Notes: generated by a model not told the origin, from the letters alone. 64,000 nucleotides of DNA from Candidatus Thiobius zoothamnicola (GCA_030826945.1 JAPQLC010000012.1:56968-120967), one strand, 5' to 3'. Numbered from the stretch's first letter, positions 27,880-38,744 are shown. Numbers and translations: made by a program.

Positions 27880-29136
27880 TTACAACTCAAAGTTCGGCAA
27901 CTTTTTCGCAATCATCGCGCCTTTCATCGTGGCGTACTTCGGCATGCCTTTTTCATCATAGGCCGGATATGATTCACCTTTGATCAGCGGATACAGATAC
28001 TCCTTGCAAGCATCCGTGATGCCATAACCATCTGCTGAAATAAATTCCATTGGCATCATTTTTTCCACATTCGCCACTTCAGAAAGTGGTGCTTCGCCAA
28101 TATGCCATTGATACGGGGTGGATGATTCGCGTACAACCGTCGGCATAATAGCGTTCTTACCCTCCAGCGCCTTCTCCACTGCAGCCTTACCCAACGCGTA
28201 AGCTTGCTCAACATCTGACTCAGAGGCCAAATGACGCGCCGCACGTTGCAGATAATCAGCAACTGCCCAATGGTACTTATAGCCCAATGCATCTTTGACC
28301 ATGCCAGCGACGATAGGCGCAGCTCCACCCAGTTGCGCATGACCAAATGAATCACGGGTGCCTTGCTCCGCCAGGAAAGTACCGTCCGCATAGTGCGCGC
28401 CTTCAGATACGACGATGGTACAGTAACCATGCTGCTTAACCTTGGCATCGACGGCGGCAAGAAACTTATCTTTGTCGAAATCAATTTCAGGGAATAAAGT
28501 GACGACCGGAATGTCGTAATCTTCGACCAAAGCACCAGCGGCGGCGATCCAACCCGCATGTCGGCCCATAACCTCAATCACGAAGATCTTGGTTGAAGTT
28601 TTGGCCATTGAACGTACGTCGTAAGAAGCTTCCAAAGTGGAAACCGCAATATATTTGGCCACTGAACCAAAACCCGGGCAGTTATCCGTAATCGGCAAGT
28701 CATTATCCACGGTCTTGGGCACATGAATAGCTTGCACCGGATAACCCATTTTCTCTGACAGTTGCGACACCTTGTAACAAGTATCCGCAGAGTCACCGCC
28801 GCCATTGTAGAAGAAGTAGCCAATATTATGTGCTTTGAATACCTTAATTAAACGTTCATATTCACGCTTATTGTCCTCCAAGCTTTTCAGCTTGAAACGA
28901 CATGAACCAAACGCGCCAGATGGGGTGTTCTTCAATGCCGCGATATTTTCGGCGGATTCCTGATTGGTATCAATCAGCTCTTCGGTCAAGGCACCGATGA
29001 TGCCGTTCCGACCCGCATAAACATTCGCAATCTTGTCGCTATGTTTGCGGCAGGTTTCAATCACCCCACAAGCCGATGCGTTAATGACTGCGGTGACACC
29101 GCCCGATTGAGCGTAAAAGGCATTTTTCGCACTCAT
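27880..29136 (-). CDS. pfp: pyrophosphate-dependent 6-phosphofructokinase
   Basis: A 418-residue phosphofructokinase. The donor-site motif GGGDSADT and PKTVDNDLP with lysine before TVDND are the residues that favour pyrophosphate over ATP. EVMGRHAGWIAA is the fructose-phosphate motif. The PPi enzyme is reversible and in several autotrophic gammaproteobacteria is thought to act on fructose- and sedoheptulose-bisphosphate in a modified Calvin cycle. With RuBisCO in the same genome that role is plausible here. It is monocistronic, with its own terminator. Confidence 0.88.
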   Translation of the reverse strand: MSAKNAFYAQSGGVTAVINASACGVIETCRKHSDKIANVYAGRNGIIGALTEELIDTNQESAENIAALKNTPSGAFGSCRFKLKSLEDNKREYERLIKVFKAHNIGYFFYNGGGDSADTCYKVSQLSEKMGYPVQAIHVPKTVDNDLPITDNCPGFGSVAKYIAVSTLEASYDVRSMAKTSTKIFVIEVMGRHAGWIAAAGALVEDYDIPVVTLFPEIDFDKDKFLAAVDAKVKQHGYCTIVVSEGAHYADGTFLAEQGTRDSFGHAQLGGAAPIVAGMVKDALGYKYHWAVADYLQRAARHLASESDVEQAYALGKAAVEKALEGKNAIMPTVVRESSTPYQWHIGEAPLSEVANVEKMMPMEFISADGYGITDACKEYLYPLIKGESYPAYDEKGMPKYATMKGAMIAKKLPNFEL

Positions 29137-29687
29137 ATCCTAAAGTTCTCCGAGTTTTTCAATTAAATTTGATTAAAAATTCATATCCATACAGACCAAA
29201 ACCGGGTTATCCCTATGAAATGCCCGTTCGCATTAAGATCTGATGATCTTCGCCAGAAGTTTCTAGCGATCAACTGTGTAGATAGCGTCATCAAGCAACT
29301 GATTTCTGTCCCTAAATAACGCGGCAAGTGACATCTGGAATGCTGCTCATAATACCGCTATCACTTTAAAATGCGCCCTAGCCTAGACAAGGGCCGCCCA
29401 AGCAGCCAATAAAAAACGCGCAATTTAGCATAGGCTAATTTAATACAAGCAATAGTCATTGTTTAGTCCAAGCTCACCGTATTCAATGTATTCAATCCCA
29501 AAACCAGATTCTTAACCCACCATTAAACGCCTCATGCATCCTCAATCGCACTGAAAAGGCTAATGATCTTGGGACTTTCAACGTCAGCCAGTCCAGCAGT
29601 CATAAATATTCGACGTTACTATTTCAGCGTTTGTCATCAACCCATTATAATTGCGGCTGAATTTTCGCTAGGCCGACCGGAATCAAT
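29137..29687. other. divergent intergenic region, PFK and valS promoters
   Basis: About 550 bases without a convincing gene lie between two divergent starts. An inverted repeat AAGATC-TGAT-GATCTT lies at about 29236-29251. No riboswitch or T-box-like element was recognised in front of valS. Confidence 0.5.
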
Positions 29688-32510
29688 ATGGAAAAAACCT
29701 ACAATCCTCACGCAATTGAACAACGCTGGTATCAGGTTTGGGAAGAAAAAGGCTGGTTTTCACCAAACGACGCCGCATCGAATACGCCTTATTGCATCAT
29801 GATTCCGCCCCCGAACGTCACTGGCAGCTTGCATATGGGTCACGGGTTCAACAATACCATTATGGACGCCATGATCCGCTTCCAACGGATGCGCAATCGA
29901 CCAACTCTTTGGCAACCAGGTGCTGACCATGCAGGCATCGCCACCCAAATGGTGGTCGAACGCCAACTTGAAGCGACTGGCCAAACCCGCCACGACTTGG
30001 GCCGAGACGCTTTTATCAAACGCATATGGAATTGGAAAGAAGAATCAGGCGGTAATATCACCCGCCAGTTACGCCGTCTGGGGTCCTCGCTGGATTGGCG
30101 CAATGAACGTTTCACGATGGATGAAGGTTTATCCAATGCAGTGAAAGAAGTCTTTGTGCGTTTGTATCAGGAGGGTTTGATCTACCGGGGCAAACGTCTG
30201 GTCAACTGGGATCCCAAACTTCATACCGCCGTTTCCGATCTGGAAGTGATTTCCGAAGAAGAAAATGGCCATCTGTGGCAAATACGTTATCCACTCAGCA
30301 ATGGCGCAGGCGACTTGATGGTATCGACCACGCGCCCGGAAACCTTGTTAGGTGACTGCGCCGTCGCCGTCAACCCGGAAGATGCGCGTTATCAGCACCT
30401 GATTGGCGAACTCATCAACTTGCCACTCACCAACCGTCAAATCCCCATCATTGCCGACTCACATGCAGACCCTGAGTTTGGTTCCGGTTGCGTGAAAATC
30501 ACCCCGGCACATGACTTTAACGACTACGAAGTCTGGCAAAGACATCGTGATGAATTATCCATCCGTGAACAAATACACGGTGGTTTGATTAATATTTTCA
30601 CTGTTGATGCGGCGATCCGTGAAAATCAACCCAATGAAGGCGAGCTGATTCCAAACACCTATATCGGCTTGGATCGCTATGCGGCCCGGAAGAAAATCGT
30701 CGCGGACCTAACTGCGCAGAATTTGCTGGAAAAAGTGATTGATCACAAGCTAATGGCACCTCGTGGTGATCGCTCAGGTGTGGTAATTGAGCCTTTTCTG
30801 ACGGACCAGTGGTATGTCAAGGTTGGTCCATTAGCTAAACCTGCCATTGAAGCGGTCGAAAAAGGCAAGATCCGTTTTGTCCCAGACAACTGGAAAAACA
30901 CCTACTTTGAGTGGATGCATAACATTCAGGACTGGTGCATCAGCCGCCAAATCTGGTGGGGGCATCGCATTCCCGCCTGGTATGACGACGCAGGCAATGT
31001 CTATGTCGGACGCTCAGAGGCTGAAATCCGCCAGCTGCATGGACTAGCAGCGGATTATCCATTACGCCAAGATGAAGATGTGCTGGATACTTGGTTCAGT
31101 TCCGCGCTCTGGCCATTTTCCACGCTGGGCTGGCCGGAAGACACCAAACGACTACATCAATTCTACCCAACCAACGTTCTGGTAACTGGCTTTGACATCA
31201 TTTTCTTCTGGGTCGCGCGCATGATTATGATGGGCATGAAATTCATGGATGGCCGAGTGCCATTTCATGAAGTTTATGTGCATGGACTAGTACGCGACTC
31301 GTTAGGCCACAAAATGTCCAAGTCAAAAGGCAATGTGTTAGACCCAATTGACTTGATTGATGGCATCTCACTGGATGATCTGTTGAAAAAACGGACGCAC
31401 GGCATGATGCAACCGCAACTGGCGAGAAAAGTCGAAAAACAAACCCGCAAAGAATTTCCTAATGGCATACCCGCTTTTGGTGCTGACGCCTTACGCTTCA
31501 CCTTTGCCGCTTTAGCCGCCACCGGACGCGACATCAAATTCGATATGGGCCGTATCGAAGGCTACCGCAACTTCTGTAATAAGCTCTGGAATGCAGCGCG
31601 CTATGTATTCATGAATACCGGGAAGCCAAATCAGGAACAACACAATAACGACATCGAATATTCTCTGGCAGATCGATGGATACAAGCGCGCTTACAACAA
31701 GCCGTGACTGAAACCGCTAACGCCATTGAAAATTACCGCTTTGATCAAGCCGCACAAACAATTTATGAATTCACCTGGCACAACTATTGCGATTGGTATC
31801 TGGAACTTTCCAAACCAATCCTCAATGACACTGAGACCTCTGACGCCGTCAAACGCGGCGCACGCCAAACATTAGTGCAAGTGCTAGAAACCCTATTGCG
31901 TATGGCGCATCCCATCATGCCTTACATCACTGAGGAAATCTGGCAGAAAGTTGCACCATTGGCTGATATTGATGGTGAAACCATCATGCTGCAACCTTAT
32001 CCACAAGCAGACACGGGATTAATTGACCCAAACGCCATCACCGAAATGGATTGGGTTAAGTCATTCATTCTCGGCATTCGCAGCATCAAAGGTGAAATGA
32101 ACATTGCACCCGGTAAACCGGTACCTGTTCTATTGGCCGATACTGACGCATCAGATCAACGCTATGCAAAACAGCATCGCGCTTATCTGGATTTTCTCGC
32201 CAAAATTGAATCCATCAAAATCCTGCCAGCCGGTGAAACCGGACCAGAATCCGCGACGGCTCTCGTCGGTAAAATGCAAATATTGATCCCGCTGGCCGAT
32301 TTGATTGATAAAGAAGCCGAACTGGCGCGACTGCAAAAAGAAATGATCAAGCTGCAAACCGACATTCAACGGACTGAAGGTAAACTCAGTAATAGCCAAT
32401 TCATCAATAAAGCACCTGAAAAGGTGGTACAAAAAGAACGCGACAAATTGGCCGAAGCCAAAGCAGCACTCGAAAACCTAACAACGCAGGCCGCGAGAAT
32501 CCATCGTTAA
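29688..32510 (+). CDS. valS: valyl-tRNA synthetase
   Basis: A class Ia synthetase of 940 residues, a normal length. The HIGH motif is in [14 protein letters not shown] (about 43-56), the KMSKS loop is [11 protein letters not shown] (about 541-551), and the editing domain has [10 protein letters not shown]. The C-terminal coiled-coil arm that grips tRNA-Val starts near residue 870 ([17 protein letters not shown]). It charges tRNA-Val in the cytoplasm. Confidence 0.98.
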   Translation: MEKTYNPHAIEQRWYQVWEEKGWFSPNDAASNTPYCIMIPPPNVTGSLHMGHGFNNTIMDAMIRFQRMRNRPTLWQPGADHAGIATQMVVERQLEATGQTRHDLGRDAFIKRIWNWKEESGGNITRQLRRLGSSLDWRNERFTMDEGLSNAVKEVFVRLYQEGLIYRGKRLVNWDPKLHTAVSDLEVISEEENGHLWQIRYPLSNGAGDLMVSTTRPETLLGDCAVAVNPEDARYQHLIGELINLPLTNRQIPIIADSHADPEFGSGCVKITPAHDFNDYEVWQRHRDELSIREQIHGGLINIFTVDAAIRENQPNEGELIPNTYIGLDRYAARKKIVADLTAQNLLEKVIDHKLMAPRGDRSGVVIEPFLTDQWYVKVGPLAKPAIEAVEKGKIRFVPDNWKNTYFEWMHNIQDWCISRQIWWGHRIPAWYDDAGNVYVGRSEAEIRQLHGLAADYPLRQDEDVLDTWFSSALWPFSTLGWPEDTKRLHQFYPTNVLVTGFDIIFFWVARMIMMGMKFMDGRVPFHEVYVHGLVRDSLGHKMSKSKGNVLDPIDLIDGISLDDLLKKRTHGMMQPQLARKVEKQTRKEFPNGIPAFGADALRFTFAALAATGRDIKFDMGRIEGYRNFCNKLWNAARYVFMNTGKPNQEQHNNDIEYSLADRWIQARLQQAVTETANAIENYRFDQAAQTIYEFTWHNYCDWYLELSKPILNDTETSDAVKRGARQTLVQVLETLLRMAHPIMPYITEEIWQKVAPLADIDGETIMLQPYPQADTGLIDPNAITEMDWVKSFILGIRSIKGEMNIAPGKPVPVLLADTDASDQRYAKQHRAYLDFLAKIESIKILPAGETGPESATALVGKMQILIPLADLIDKEAELARLQKEMIKLQTDIQRTEGKLSNSQFINKAPEKVVQKERDKLAEAKAALENLTTQAARIHR

Positions 32511-32579
32511 ATAAAAAATCTTCACGCCGAAGCTTGATCGCCAAGAATAGAAAACCCAATGGGAAACACGATATCTAAC

Positions 32580-33002
32580 CTACTCTGAAGTCGATTCCTC
32601 CAGATAGGCGATCAAATCGGCCCGCTCTGGCTTTTTCTTGATGCCGGCAAAAACCATTTTTGTACCAGGAATATACTTGGCAGGGTTTTCAAGGTAGATC
32701 CACAACGTCTCCCTGCTCCATATCACCCCTTTACTCTGATTGGCTTGCGTATAGGCAAAACCTGGAGCCAACCCAGTCCTCCTGCCCAAAATTCCGTTCA
32801 AATTCGGACCAGTCTTATGTTTTCCTCCTTTCTCAACAGTGTGGCACTGCGAGCAACGTTGCTTGAATGTCTTTGCCCCCCGCTGAGCATCTCCATCAGG
32901 AATAACTGCATTTCCAGAAACCAATTTTCCGGCAAAAGCGGTGGCTCCAAACAATAAGACGAATAATCCTCCCAAGAGCCGATAGATTGTTTTTCGGTAC
33001 AT
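32580..33002 (-). CDS. class I cytochrome c, mitochondrial/c2-like
   Basis: A periplasmic monohaem cytochrome of 140 residues with a signal peptide (1-24). The haem site is CSQCH (50-54), the axial methionine lies in PGTKMVFAG (about 116), and [17 protein letters not shown] is close to mitochondrial cytochrome c and bacterial c2. I chose the ATG at 33002 (GGGAAA upstream). A longer frame up to 33134 only reads through the tRNA. It probably carries electrons between a bc1 complex or thiosulfate oxidation and a terminal oxidase. Confidence 0.93.
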   Translation of the reverse strand: MYRKTIYRLLGGLFVLLFGATAFAGKLVSGNAVIPDGDAQRGAKTFKQRCSQCHTVEKGGKHKTGPNLNGILGRRTGLAPGFAYTQANQSKGVIWSRETLWIYLENPAKYIPGTKMVFAGIKKKPERADLIAYLEESTSE

Positions 33003-33104
33003 AAAATTTCCCAGACTTTCCCAATGAGAGCTGAACCAATCACCTGACCACATCAAGTTCGAGCAATAAAAAAGGACGCCACTAGACGCCCTTGAATGTT
33101 GATA

Positions 33105-33189
33105 TGGTGCCGAAGGCCGGACTCGAACCGGCACGGCTTACGCCACTACCCCCTCAAGATAGCGTGTCTACCAATTTCACCACTTCGGC
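33105..33189 (-). tRNA. tRNA-Leu (anticodon GAG)
   Basis: On the minus strand GCCGAAG pairs with CTTCGGC. The anticodon loop is TTGAGGG with anticodon GAG, the variable arm is GGCGTAAGCC, the T loop is GGTTCGAGTCC and CCA is encoded. It lies downstream of tpiA-secG, a conserved gammaproteobacterial position, and is probably processed from their transcript. Confidence 0.96.
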
Positions 33190-33197
33190 GTCAATCA

Positions 33198-33575
33198 TTA
33201 ATTAGGAATTGTTGGGATATCAGACGAATTATTCTGCGGCATCATAGTTTCCGGTGCTAGCGGCAGTTCTTCATCTGCTGGATTAACCAACTGTTCAGGC
33301 ATAATGGGCACAGCGCCATCTTGCATCAAAGAATCCTCCTGACCCGTCTGCATCGCGAAATAAGCTAACGTCAGACTCGTGGCGAAGAAAAGTGCCGCCA
33401 ATATACCTGTCGTACGGCTAAGGAAGTTACCCGCGCCGCTGGAACCAAATACCGTGGCTGATGCGCCTGAACCAAATGCGGCACCCATATCAGCGCCTTT
33501 GCCATGCTGGATCAGGATTAACCCAATCAAGCCAATGGCCAAAAACAAATGTATGACAACCAATATGGTTTCCAT
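33198..33575 (-). CDS. secG: preprotein translocase subunit SecG
   Basis: SecG, 125 residues with two membrane helices (about 4-22 and 52-73). Between them is LIQHGKGADMGAAFGSGASATVFGSSGAGNFLSRTT, the family signature. A Pro/Glu-rich C-terminal tail extends beyond the usual length. It is part of SecYEG in the inner membrane and lies between tpiA and tRNA-Leu. Confidence 0.95.
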   Translation of the reverse strand: METILVVIHLFLAIGLIGLILIQHGKGADMGAAFGSGASATVFGSSGAGNFLSRTTGILAALFFATSLTLAYFAMQTGQEDSLMQDGAVPIMPEQLVNPADEELPLAPETMMPQNNSSDIPTIPN

Positions 33576-33697
33576 TAAAGCCGCACCTTACTTAAATTAA
33601 GACCAATTATTATGCATGTTATACAAGGCGCATGAGTAAACTCATGTGTCTTGCGACAAATATGACAACATTTGTTTCAGTGGGTTCTACAACCTAA

Positions 33698-34450
33698 CTA
33701 CTGAGCTGCCTGGCATATTGTCATGAAGTCAGCGGATTTGAGCGAGGCCCCGCCAATCAGGCCACCATCAATGTCCGGTTGGGCCAGCAAATCAGCCGCA
33801 TTTTTAGCATTCATACTGCCGCCATACAAGATACGTAATTCATCCGCAACTTTTGCATCCAATTCAGCAATTTTAGTACGAATAAAATTGTGAGCTTCTT
33901 GTGCTTGATCAGGCGTCGCCGTCACCCCAGTGCCGATCGCCCATACGGGTTCATAAGCCACTACGCCTTCACCCAGCATTTTCACGCCACAATGGTTAAT
34001 CACGGCATCAATTTGCCGGGCAACAACTTGTTCGGTGATATGCTTTTCACGCTCTTGTAAGGTTTCGCCAATACAAAAAATAGGCGTTAAGCCTGATTGA
34101 CGCGCTGCCGCAAATTTTTCCGCCACTAACTGATCACTTTCCGCATGATAAGTGCGACGTTCGGAATGGCCGATGATGACGAATTCACAGCCATAATCAG
34201 CCAACATGCTGCCTGCGGTTTCACCCGTATAAGCTCCAGACTCATGTACGGAAATATCCTGGCCACCCCAGGCAATTTTGCTATTTTCAAGCTGCGCCTG
34301 TACATCACCAAGAAAAATATGCGGCGCACAAACCGCCATTTGCGCAGTGCTCACGTCATGAACGCTATGCTTAATACCGTCCAGCAAAACTTTCACGCTT
34401 TCGCGTGAACCATTCATTTTCCAGTTACCAGCAATTAGTGGCTGACGCAT
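33698..34450 (-). CDS. tpiA: triose-phosphate isomerase
   Basis: TIM-barrel enzyme of 250 residues. NWKMNG holds the lysine, IGHSERR the histidine and AYEPVWAIGTG the catalytic glutamate; GGSMNAKNA and GLIGGASL bind phosphate. It interconverts glyceraldehyde-3-phosphate and DHAP in glycolysis and the Calvin cycle. It is the first gene before secG. Confidence 0.97.
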   Translation of the reverse strand: MRQPLIAGNWKMNGSRESVKVLLDGIKHSVHDVSTAQMAVCAPHIFLGDVQAQLENSKIAWGGQDISVHESGAYTGETAGSMLADYGCEFVIIGHSERRTYHAESDQLVAEKFAAARQSGLTPIFCIGETLQEREKHITEQVVARQIDAVINHCGVKMLGEGVVAYEPVWAIGTGVTATPDQAQEAHNFIRTKIAELDAKVADELRILYGGSMNAKNAADLLAQPDIDGGLIGGASLKSADFMTICQAAQ

Positions 34451-34577
34451 ACTTAATCCCCTTTTTCAACAGGGCCGATACTCTAAACCAGAGTAGGTGT
34501 TTGACGCAATGTATATTCCACTGGGCAAAAAGCTGGATACACTGACGACTGAAGCATCATTACCTCCCAGTCCCTTA

Positions 34578-35522
34578 TCATGCTTTTTCAATCTGCTGCG
34601 CTTGCTTTTCAACCAACTCCGTGAGTAGTTCACGGTTAAGCCCCGCCTGCTGTTCCAGGCTTTCTTGCAGCTTCTCCAATTTAGGGTATTGGTTAATCAT
34701 GGCCTTGTCTTGCGAGCGTAGCAAATAAGCCATTTTCTGGCTTTGGATCGCTTGCTTTTCCACCGCAGGAGCCTGCAAATGTTGCTGAGCCGTTTCCATC
34801 TGAGCATAGTGAGCCAACACCTGCTGATGTTCCTTGGCAGTCAGTGACCGATGGATTTCCTGCGTAATCACTGCGCTGGGTTTGACGTGCCGGTCAACTG
34901 CAGAATCATACAACTGCCCATCACGGTTAAACACCTTTAACTGCCCCACCTTGCCACGGCTCAATACCTCATCAACATTTCCAGCCAACTTATTAATGAC
35001 GACATCATGCGCGTCTTTCGGGGTGAACCTTGGCGTTACATTCGCCTGCGCCATCTTGCTGTAACGTGACAATGTACTGCTCCAGGAAACCTCTTTCGGA
35101 CAGGTGGCGATCATTACGGTGGTTTGATAACCAGCCGACTGAAAGTCTTCCAGCGTCTTAAGCGGTGTTTCTACGGTTCGGAACGTACCCTCCACCAAAA
35201 CATGCAGTTTTTCGTCCCGAGCTTTTTGCAAAGCCATGCTCGTCATTTTCCCTGCAAATTCGGCAGTATGATGGCTCGATTCAATACCATATTGCTTTTC
35301 TATCGCATCAAAATGGGGATGAAATTTGCGAAACTCATCACCATTGATACTGACAAAATCCGCGCCATGATATTTTTTGATCGGTTTCTCCAATTGGGAT
35401 TTACCCGCGCCGGGCTGACCGCCCAATACATACAGGTGAGGAGAGTTGGAAGGTTGGGGATTTTTTACCGTGAGATGAGGCCAGATCTTTTTATCAAAAA
35501 TGTCGCGTTCAATATGTTTCAT
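34578..35522 (-). CDS. zeta-family toxin kinase
   Basis: A 314-residue P-loop kinase of the zeta/PezT family. Walker A is GGQPGAGKS, followed by DFVSINGDEFRKFHP, where the DEFR pattern marks the catalytic Asp and substrate arginine, then LVEGTFRTVETP. Family members phosphorylate UDP-N-acetylglucosamine and block cell-wall synthesis. A long helical, glutamine-rich C-terminus (about 220-314) exceeds the minimal toxin and may be a regulatory tail. It overlaps its antitoxin by four bases (ATGA). Confidence 0.85.
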   Translation of the reverse strand: MKHIERDIFDKKIWPHLTVKNPQPSNSPHLYVLGGQPGAGKSQLEKPIKKYHGADFVSINGDEFRKFHPHFDAIEKQYGIESSHHTAEFAGKMTSMALQKARDEKLHVLVEGTFRTVETPLKTLEDFQSAGYQTTVMIATCPKEVSWSSTLSRYSKMAQANVTPRFTPKDAHDVVINKLAGNVDEVLSRGKVGQLKVFNRDGQLYDSAVDRHVKPSAVITQEIHRSLTAKEHQQVLAHYAQMETAQQHLQAPAVEKQAIQSQKMAYLLRSQDKAMINQYPKLEKLQESLEQQAGLNRELLTELVEKQAQQIEKA

Positions 35523-35872
35523 TTTTTGTTCACTGGCTGGCTAACCGATACGCGCCGAACAGGTTCTGCCGGATATTTAGGCAACCATTTCCTGCTAAAA
35601 GCCAACACCTCATCCCAAGTCATATTTTCATCATCAAAACGAATTTGATGTTTAAAATCCAAGACGCTTTTTTCATCAGCCGCTGTCTGCTCATCAGTAC
35701 CGAACTTTTCCTCATACCGGAAAATATGAGCCAGCAATGTTGAAGCCACTTCAATCGCCGCATCTTTTTCCATAGGGTCTAACAAGATCACCTCCTCGTT
35801 CGTTGATTTGATCAATACGCATGGATACGCTTCCACTGACCTTAAAGCCTCTCCACATGTCTCACTCGGCAT
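35519..35872 (-). CDS. probable antitoxin of the zeta toxin
   Basis: A 117-residue acidic protein whose stop overlaps the toxin start, so it is translated first. It does not resemble the small epsilon antitoxin or the HTH-carrying PezA that I know. The first 60 residues look beta-alpha (CVLIKSTNEEVILLDPMEKDAAIEVASTLLAHIF) and the tail is charged. The role rests only on gene order and overlap. A GTG at 35875 and an internal ATG near residue 34 are alternative starts. Confidence 0.6.
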   Translation of the reverse strand: MPSETCGEALRSVEAYPCVLIKSTNEEVILLDPMEKDAAIEVASTLLAHIFRYEEKFGTDEQTAADEKSVLDFKHQIRFDDENMTWDEVLAFSRKWLPKYPAEPVRRVSVSQPVNKK

Positions 35873-36019
35873 CACAGTAATAAAAACGTCTGAACAACAT
35901 GGCGCATAACGCCTTTATGCTAGGCTGAGCATCATGCTCACCGAATTCCGCTATACACTGCGGCGTCCCGCCCCAGAAATCCATCATCACGCCACACTCT
36001 CCCAATCATTTCACTCACT

Positions 36020-37837
36020 ATGAACCACGCTACCTCCATTCCCCCGCAAGTCCATAAAAACCGTCGAGATTGGCGCAACTTGCGTGGCATCTTACCTTTT
36101 CTCTGGGAATTCCGAGGACGCGCCTTATTCGCCCTCGCCTGCCTGGTGCTGTCAAAAGCGGCGAATGTCGGCGTGCCTCTGGTGCTCAAAGACATTGTCG
36201 ATTATTACGAAAAAGCCTCAACCGGACAGTTGATCATGGCGCTGCCGCTCACATTGCTGGCAGCGTATGGCGCATTGAAGCTGGCCAGCAGTCTGTTTAA
36301 CGAACTGCGCGATGTCGTGTTCGCCAAGGTGCGCTATCGCGCGATGCGGCGCCTGTCCACCCGCGTGCTGGCGCATTTGCATCAGCTTTCATTACGCTTC
36401 CACCTGGAGCGCAAAACGGGCGCGATCAGCCGGGATTTAGAGCGCGGCGCCCGGTCCGTCAGCCAGATTTTAAATTACATGGCGTTCAGCATTTTGCCCA
36501 TCGCAATCGAATTCTCGATGATCGCGCTCATCATGCTGCAACAGTACGACGCCATCTTTACGCTGGCCATGTTCGGCTCGGTCATCGCGTACATGCTGTT
36601 TACCTTCGCCGTCACCGAATGGCGCATGGATTTCCGCCACCATATGAATCGGTTTGACTCGCAGGCCAACAGCATTGCGTTCGATAGCTTGATCAATTAT
36701 GAAACGGTCAAATACTTCAACAACGAACAACTGGAACTGAAACGCTACGATGAAACCCTGAGTGATTGGGAACATTGGGCGGTCAAAAGCCAAAGCTCCA
36801 TGTCGCTGCTCAACTTCGGCCAAGGCGCAGTCATTGCATTGGGCGTCACCCTGATGATGTTCCTGGCCGCCGATGCCGTCTCGCGTGGTGAAATGAGCAT
36901 TGGCGATCTCGTGCTGGTGAACGCTTTTTTGCTGCAACTGTTCATCCCGCTCGGTTTTCTCGGCATCGTATACCGTCAAATCAAATATTCGCTTGCCGAC
37001 ATGGATCTGATCTTTAAATTACTGGACACCAAGACCGAAGTGACCGACGCCAAAGAAGCGCGCCCCTTACAAATTCAGCAAGGCCATGTACGCTTTGACG
37101 CGGTGAATTTCGCCTATCAATTGGATCGACCAATCCTGCGCCAAGTGAGTTTTGAGATCCCACCAGGCCACAAAGTCGCCGTCGTCGGCCACAGCGGCGC
37201 GGGCAAATCGACCCTGTCACGTCTGCTGTACCGCTTTTACGACCCGCAATCCGGCGATATCCAAATTGATGGCCAGGACATTCGTCAAATCACGCAGGAC
37301 AGCCTGCGCAACGCCATCGGCATTGTGCCGCAAGATACCGTGTTGTTTAACGAGACCGTTTATTACAACATCGCATATGGACGGCCCGACGCCACCCAAG
37401 CCGAGATCGAACGGGCCGCGCGCATGGCGCATATCGCTGATTTCATCAACAGTCTGCCGGATGGCTGGCAAACAGTGGTCGGCGAGCGCGGCTTGAAATT
37501 ATCCGGCGGCGAGAAACAACGCGTGGCCATCGCCCGCGCCATGCTGAAAAAGCCCAGAATTTTAGTGTTCGACGAAGCCACCTCATCGCTCGACAGCCAG
37601 ACCGAACAACGCATTCAACAAACCCTGGCCGAAGTCGCCGCCGAACACACCACTCTGGTGATTGCGCACCGACTTTCCACTGTGGTGGATGCCGATCAAA
37701 TCCTGGTGATGGATCAGGGCCGCATTATTGAGCAAGGCACACACGCCGAATTATTCGCCGCGCGAGGTCTTTATTACGACATGTGGGAATTACAGCGCCG
37801 CGAACGCGAAAAACAACCAGAAAACGGATCAACCTGA
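36020..37837 (+). CDS. Atm1/HMT1-type ABC exporter
   Basis: A half-size ABC transporter of 605 residues: six-helix membrane domain (about 30-330), then an ATPase with Walker A GHSGAGKST (about 390), the LSGGEKQR signature (about 494) and Walker B ILVFDEATSSLD. The N-terminal half has DLERGARSVSQILNYM and FDSLINYETVKYFNNE, typical of mitochondrial Atm1 and bacterial relatives that export glutathione or metal-thiol conjugates. A neighbouring ggt is suggestive but not linked. It acts as a homodimer in the inner membrane. Confidence 0.9.
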   Translation: MNHATSIPPQVHKNRRDWRNLRGILPFLWEFRGRALFALACLVLSKAANVGVPLVLKDIVDYYEKASTGQLIMALPLTLLAAYGALKLASSLFNELRDVVFAKVRYRAMRRLSTRVLAHLHQLSLRFHLERKTGAISRDLERGARSVSQILNYMAFSILPIAIEFSMIALIMLQQYDAIFTLAMFGSVIAYMLFTFAVTEWRMDFRHHMNRFDSQANSIAFDSLINYETVKYFNNEQLELKRYDETLSDWEHWAVKSQSSMSLLNFGQGAVIALGVTLMMFLAADAVSRGEMSIGDLVLVNAFLLQLFIPLGFLGIVYRQIKYSLADMDLIFKLLDTKTEVTDAKEARPLQIQQGHVRFDAVNFAYQLDRPILRQVSFEIPPGHKVAVVGHSGAGKSTLSRLLYRFYDPQSGDIQIDGQDIRQITQDSLRNAIGIVPQDTVLFNETVYYNIAYGRPDATQAEIERAARMAHIADFINSLPDGWQTVVGERGLKLSGGEKQRVAIARAMLKKPRILVFDEATSSLDSQTEQRIQQTLAEVAAEHTTLVIAHRLSTVVDADQILVMDQGRIIEQGTHAELFAARGLYYDMWELQRREREKQPENGST

Positions 37838-38006
37838 AAACACACGCATTCCGCCAATCACGGAATCCAACAATCGACTAACGCACCAGTAAACCGTGCG
37901 ATTATGAACTGGCGCGCCAGAAATTTGCACATATCATCAATCAATCAAAACAATGTCTGACGCCATACTGAATGGGCGCAGGCGCTTCAAAACCCATGGT
38001 GAAATT

Positions 38007-38744
38007 ATGATGTCAAATAAAAGCGCACTCATCATAGGCGGCATCGGAGGATCTCTGCCTATTCTGATTAACTTAATCAACACAAACGCCGCCACCCTGT
38101 TTCAAGGGTTTGACCCTTTGATTTTCGCTGGCTATACCGTAAAAGCCATGCTGCTCATTATGTTGGGTATTTTGTTTGTATGGATCAATGCAGAAACCGA
38201 CATGAAGAAAGCGCTACAGATTGGCATTATGGCTCCCGCCATTGTCGTCGGTTATATCAACGGTAACTCACTCAAAGGTGCCGAAGAAGCATTAGGCGTC
38301 GCAAAACAGGATCTGCAAAACCAACAGATAGAGGAAAAAACCACACCACCCCCCGCAACCTCAAATACATCCCGCATTAAGTATGAAAAAACATTCCAAC
38401 TTTTCTCCACGGCGTATGCCGAAAATGGCGATTCAATCACCAAAGGCATCCACCGCGAATTCAACGCCCTTTCAAAAATCTGGTATGGATTCACTGGCCA
38501 AACCAACAATGGATGGTTTGTCGTTAGCGGGTCGCACAAAGCCGAACATGCCGCGCAAAAACATGCCGCCCGCCTCAAAGACCAAGGCTATACCGCCAAG
38601 GTTTTCCCACCTTTAAAAAATAACAATCATCACAGCGTGATGATTGGTTCATGGCTGACTCTGGAAGATGCTAAAGCTTTGAAGTCCAAGGCGATTAAAG
38701 ACGGCCTGTCCAAAGATACTTATCTTTGGAAATTCAAACCTTGA
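38007..38744 (+). CDS. membrane protein with SPOR-like C-terminus
   Basis: A 245-residue protein not assignable to a named family. It has three hydrophobic segments (about 8-22, 40-65 and 70-85), a proline-rich linker and a C-terminal domain (about 185-245). The domain reads GWFVVSGSHKAEHAAQKHAARLKDQGYTAKVFPP and ends GSWLTLEDAKALKSKA, the pattern of SPOR or SPOR-like repeats. The start at 38007 or 38010 has GGTGAA in front; an upstream ATG at 37953 would add a basic, unrelated leader. It might bind denuded peptidoglycan. Confidence 0.6.
   Translation: MMSNKSALIIGGIGGSLPILINLINTNAATLFQGFDPLIFAGYTVKAMLLIMLGILFVWINAETDMKKALQIGIMAPAIVVGYINGNSLKGAEEALGVAKQDLQNQQIEEKTTPPPATSNTSRIKYEKTFQLFSTAYAENGDSITKGIHREFNALSKIWYGFTGQTNNGWFVVSGSHKAEHAAQKHAARLKDQGYTAKVFPPLKNNNHHSVMIGSWLTLEDAKALKSKAIKDGLSKDTYLWKFKP

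Noticed and set aside
33003..33134. N-terminal extension of the cytochrome c frame
   Set aside because: It reads through the 3' part of tRNA-Leu(GAG) and lacks a ribosome-binding site; the ATG at 33002 gives a proper signal peptide.
36470..36979. 169-residue frame opposite the ABC exporter
   Set aside because: Antisense shadow within the conserved membrane domain; no start signals.
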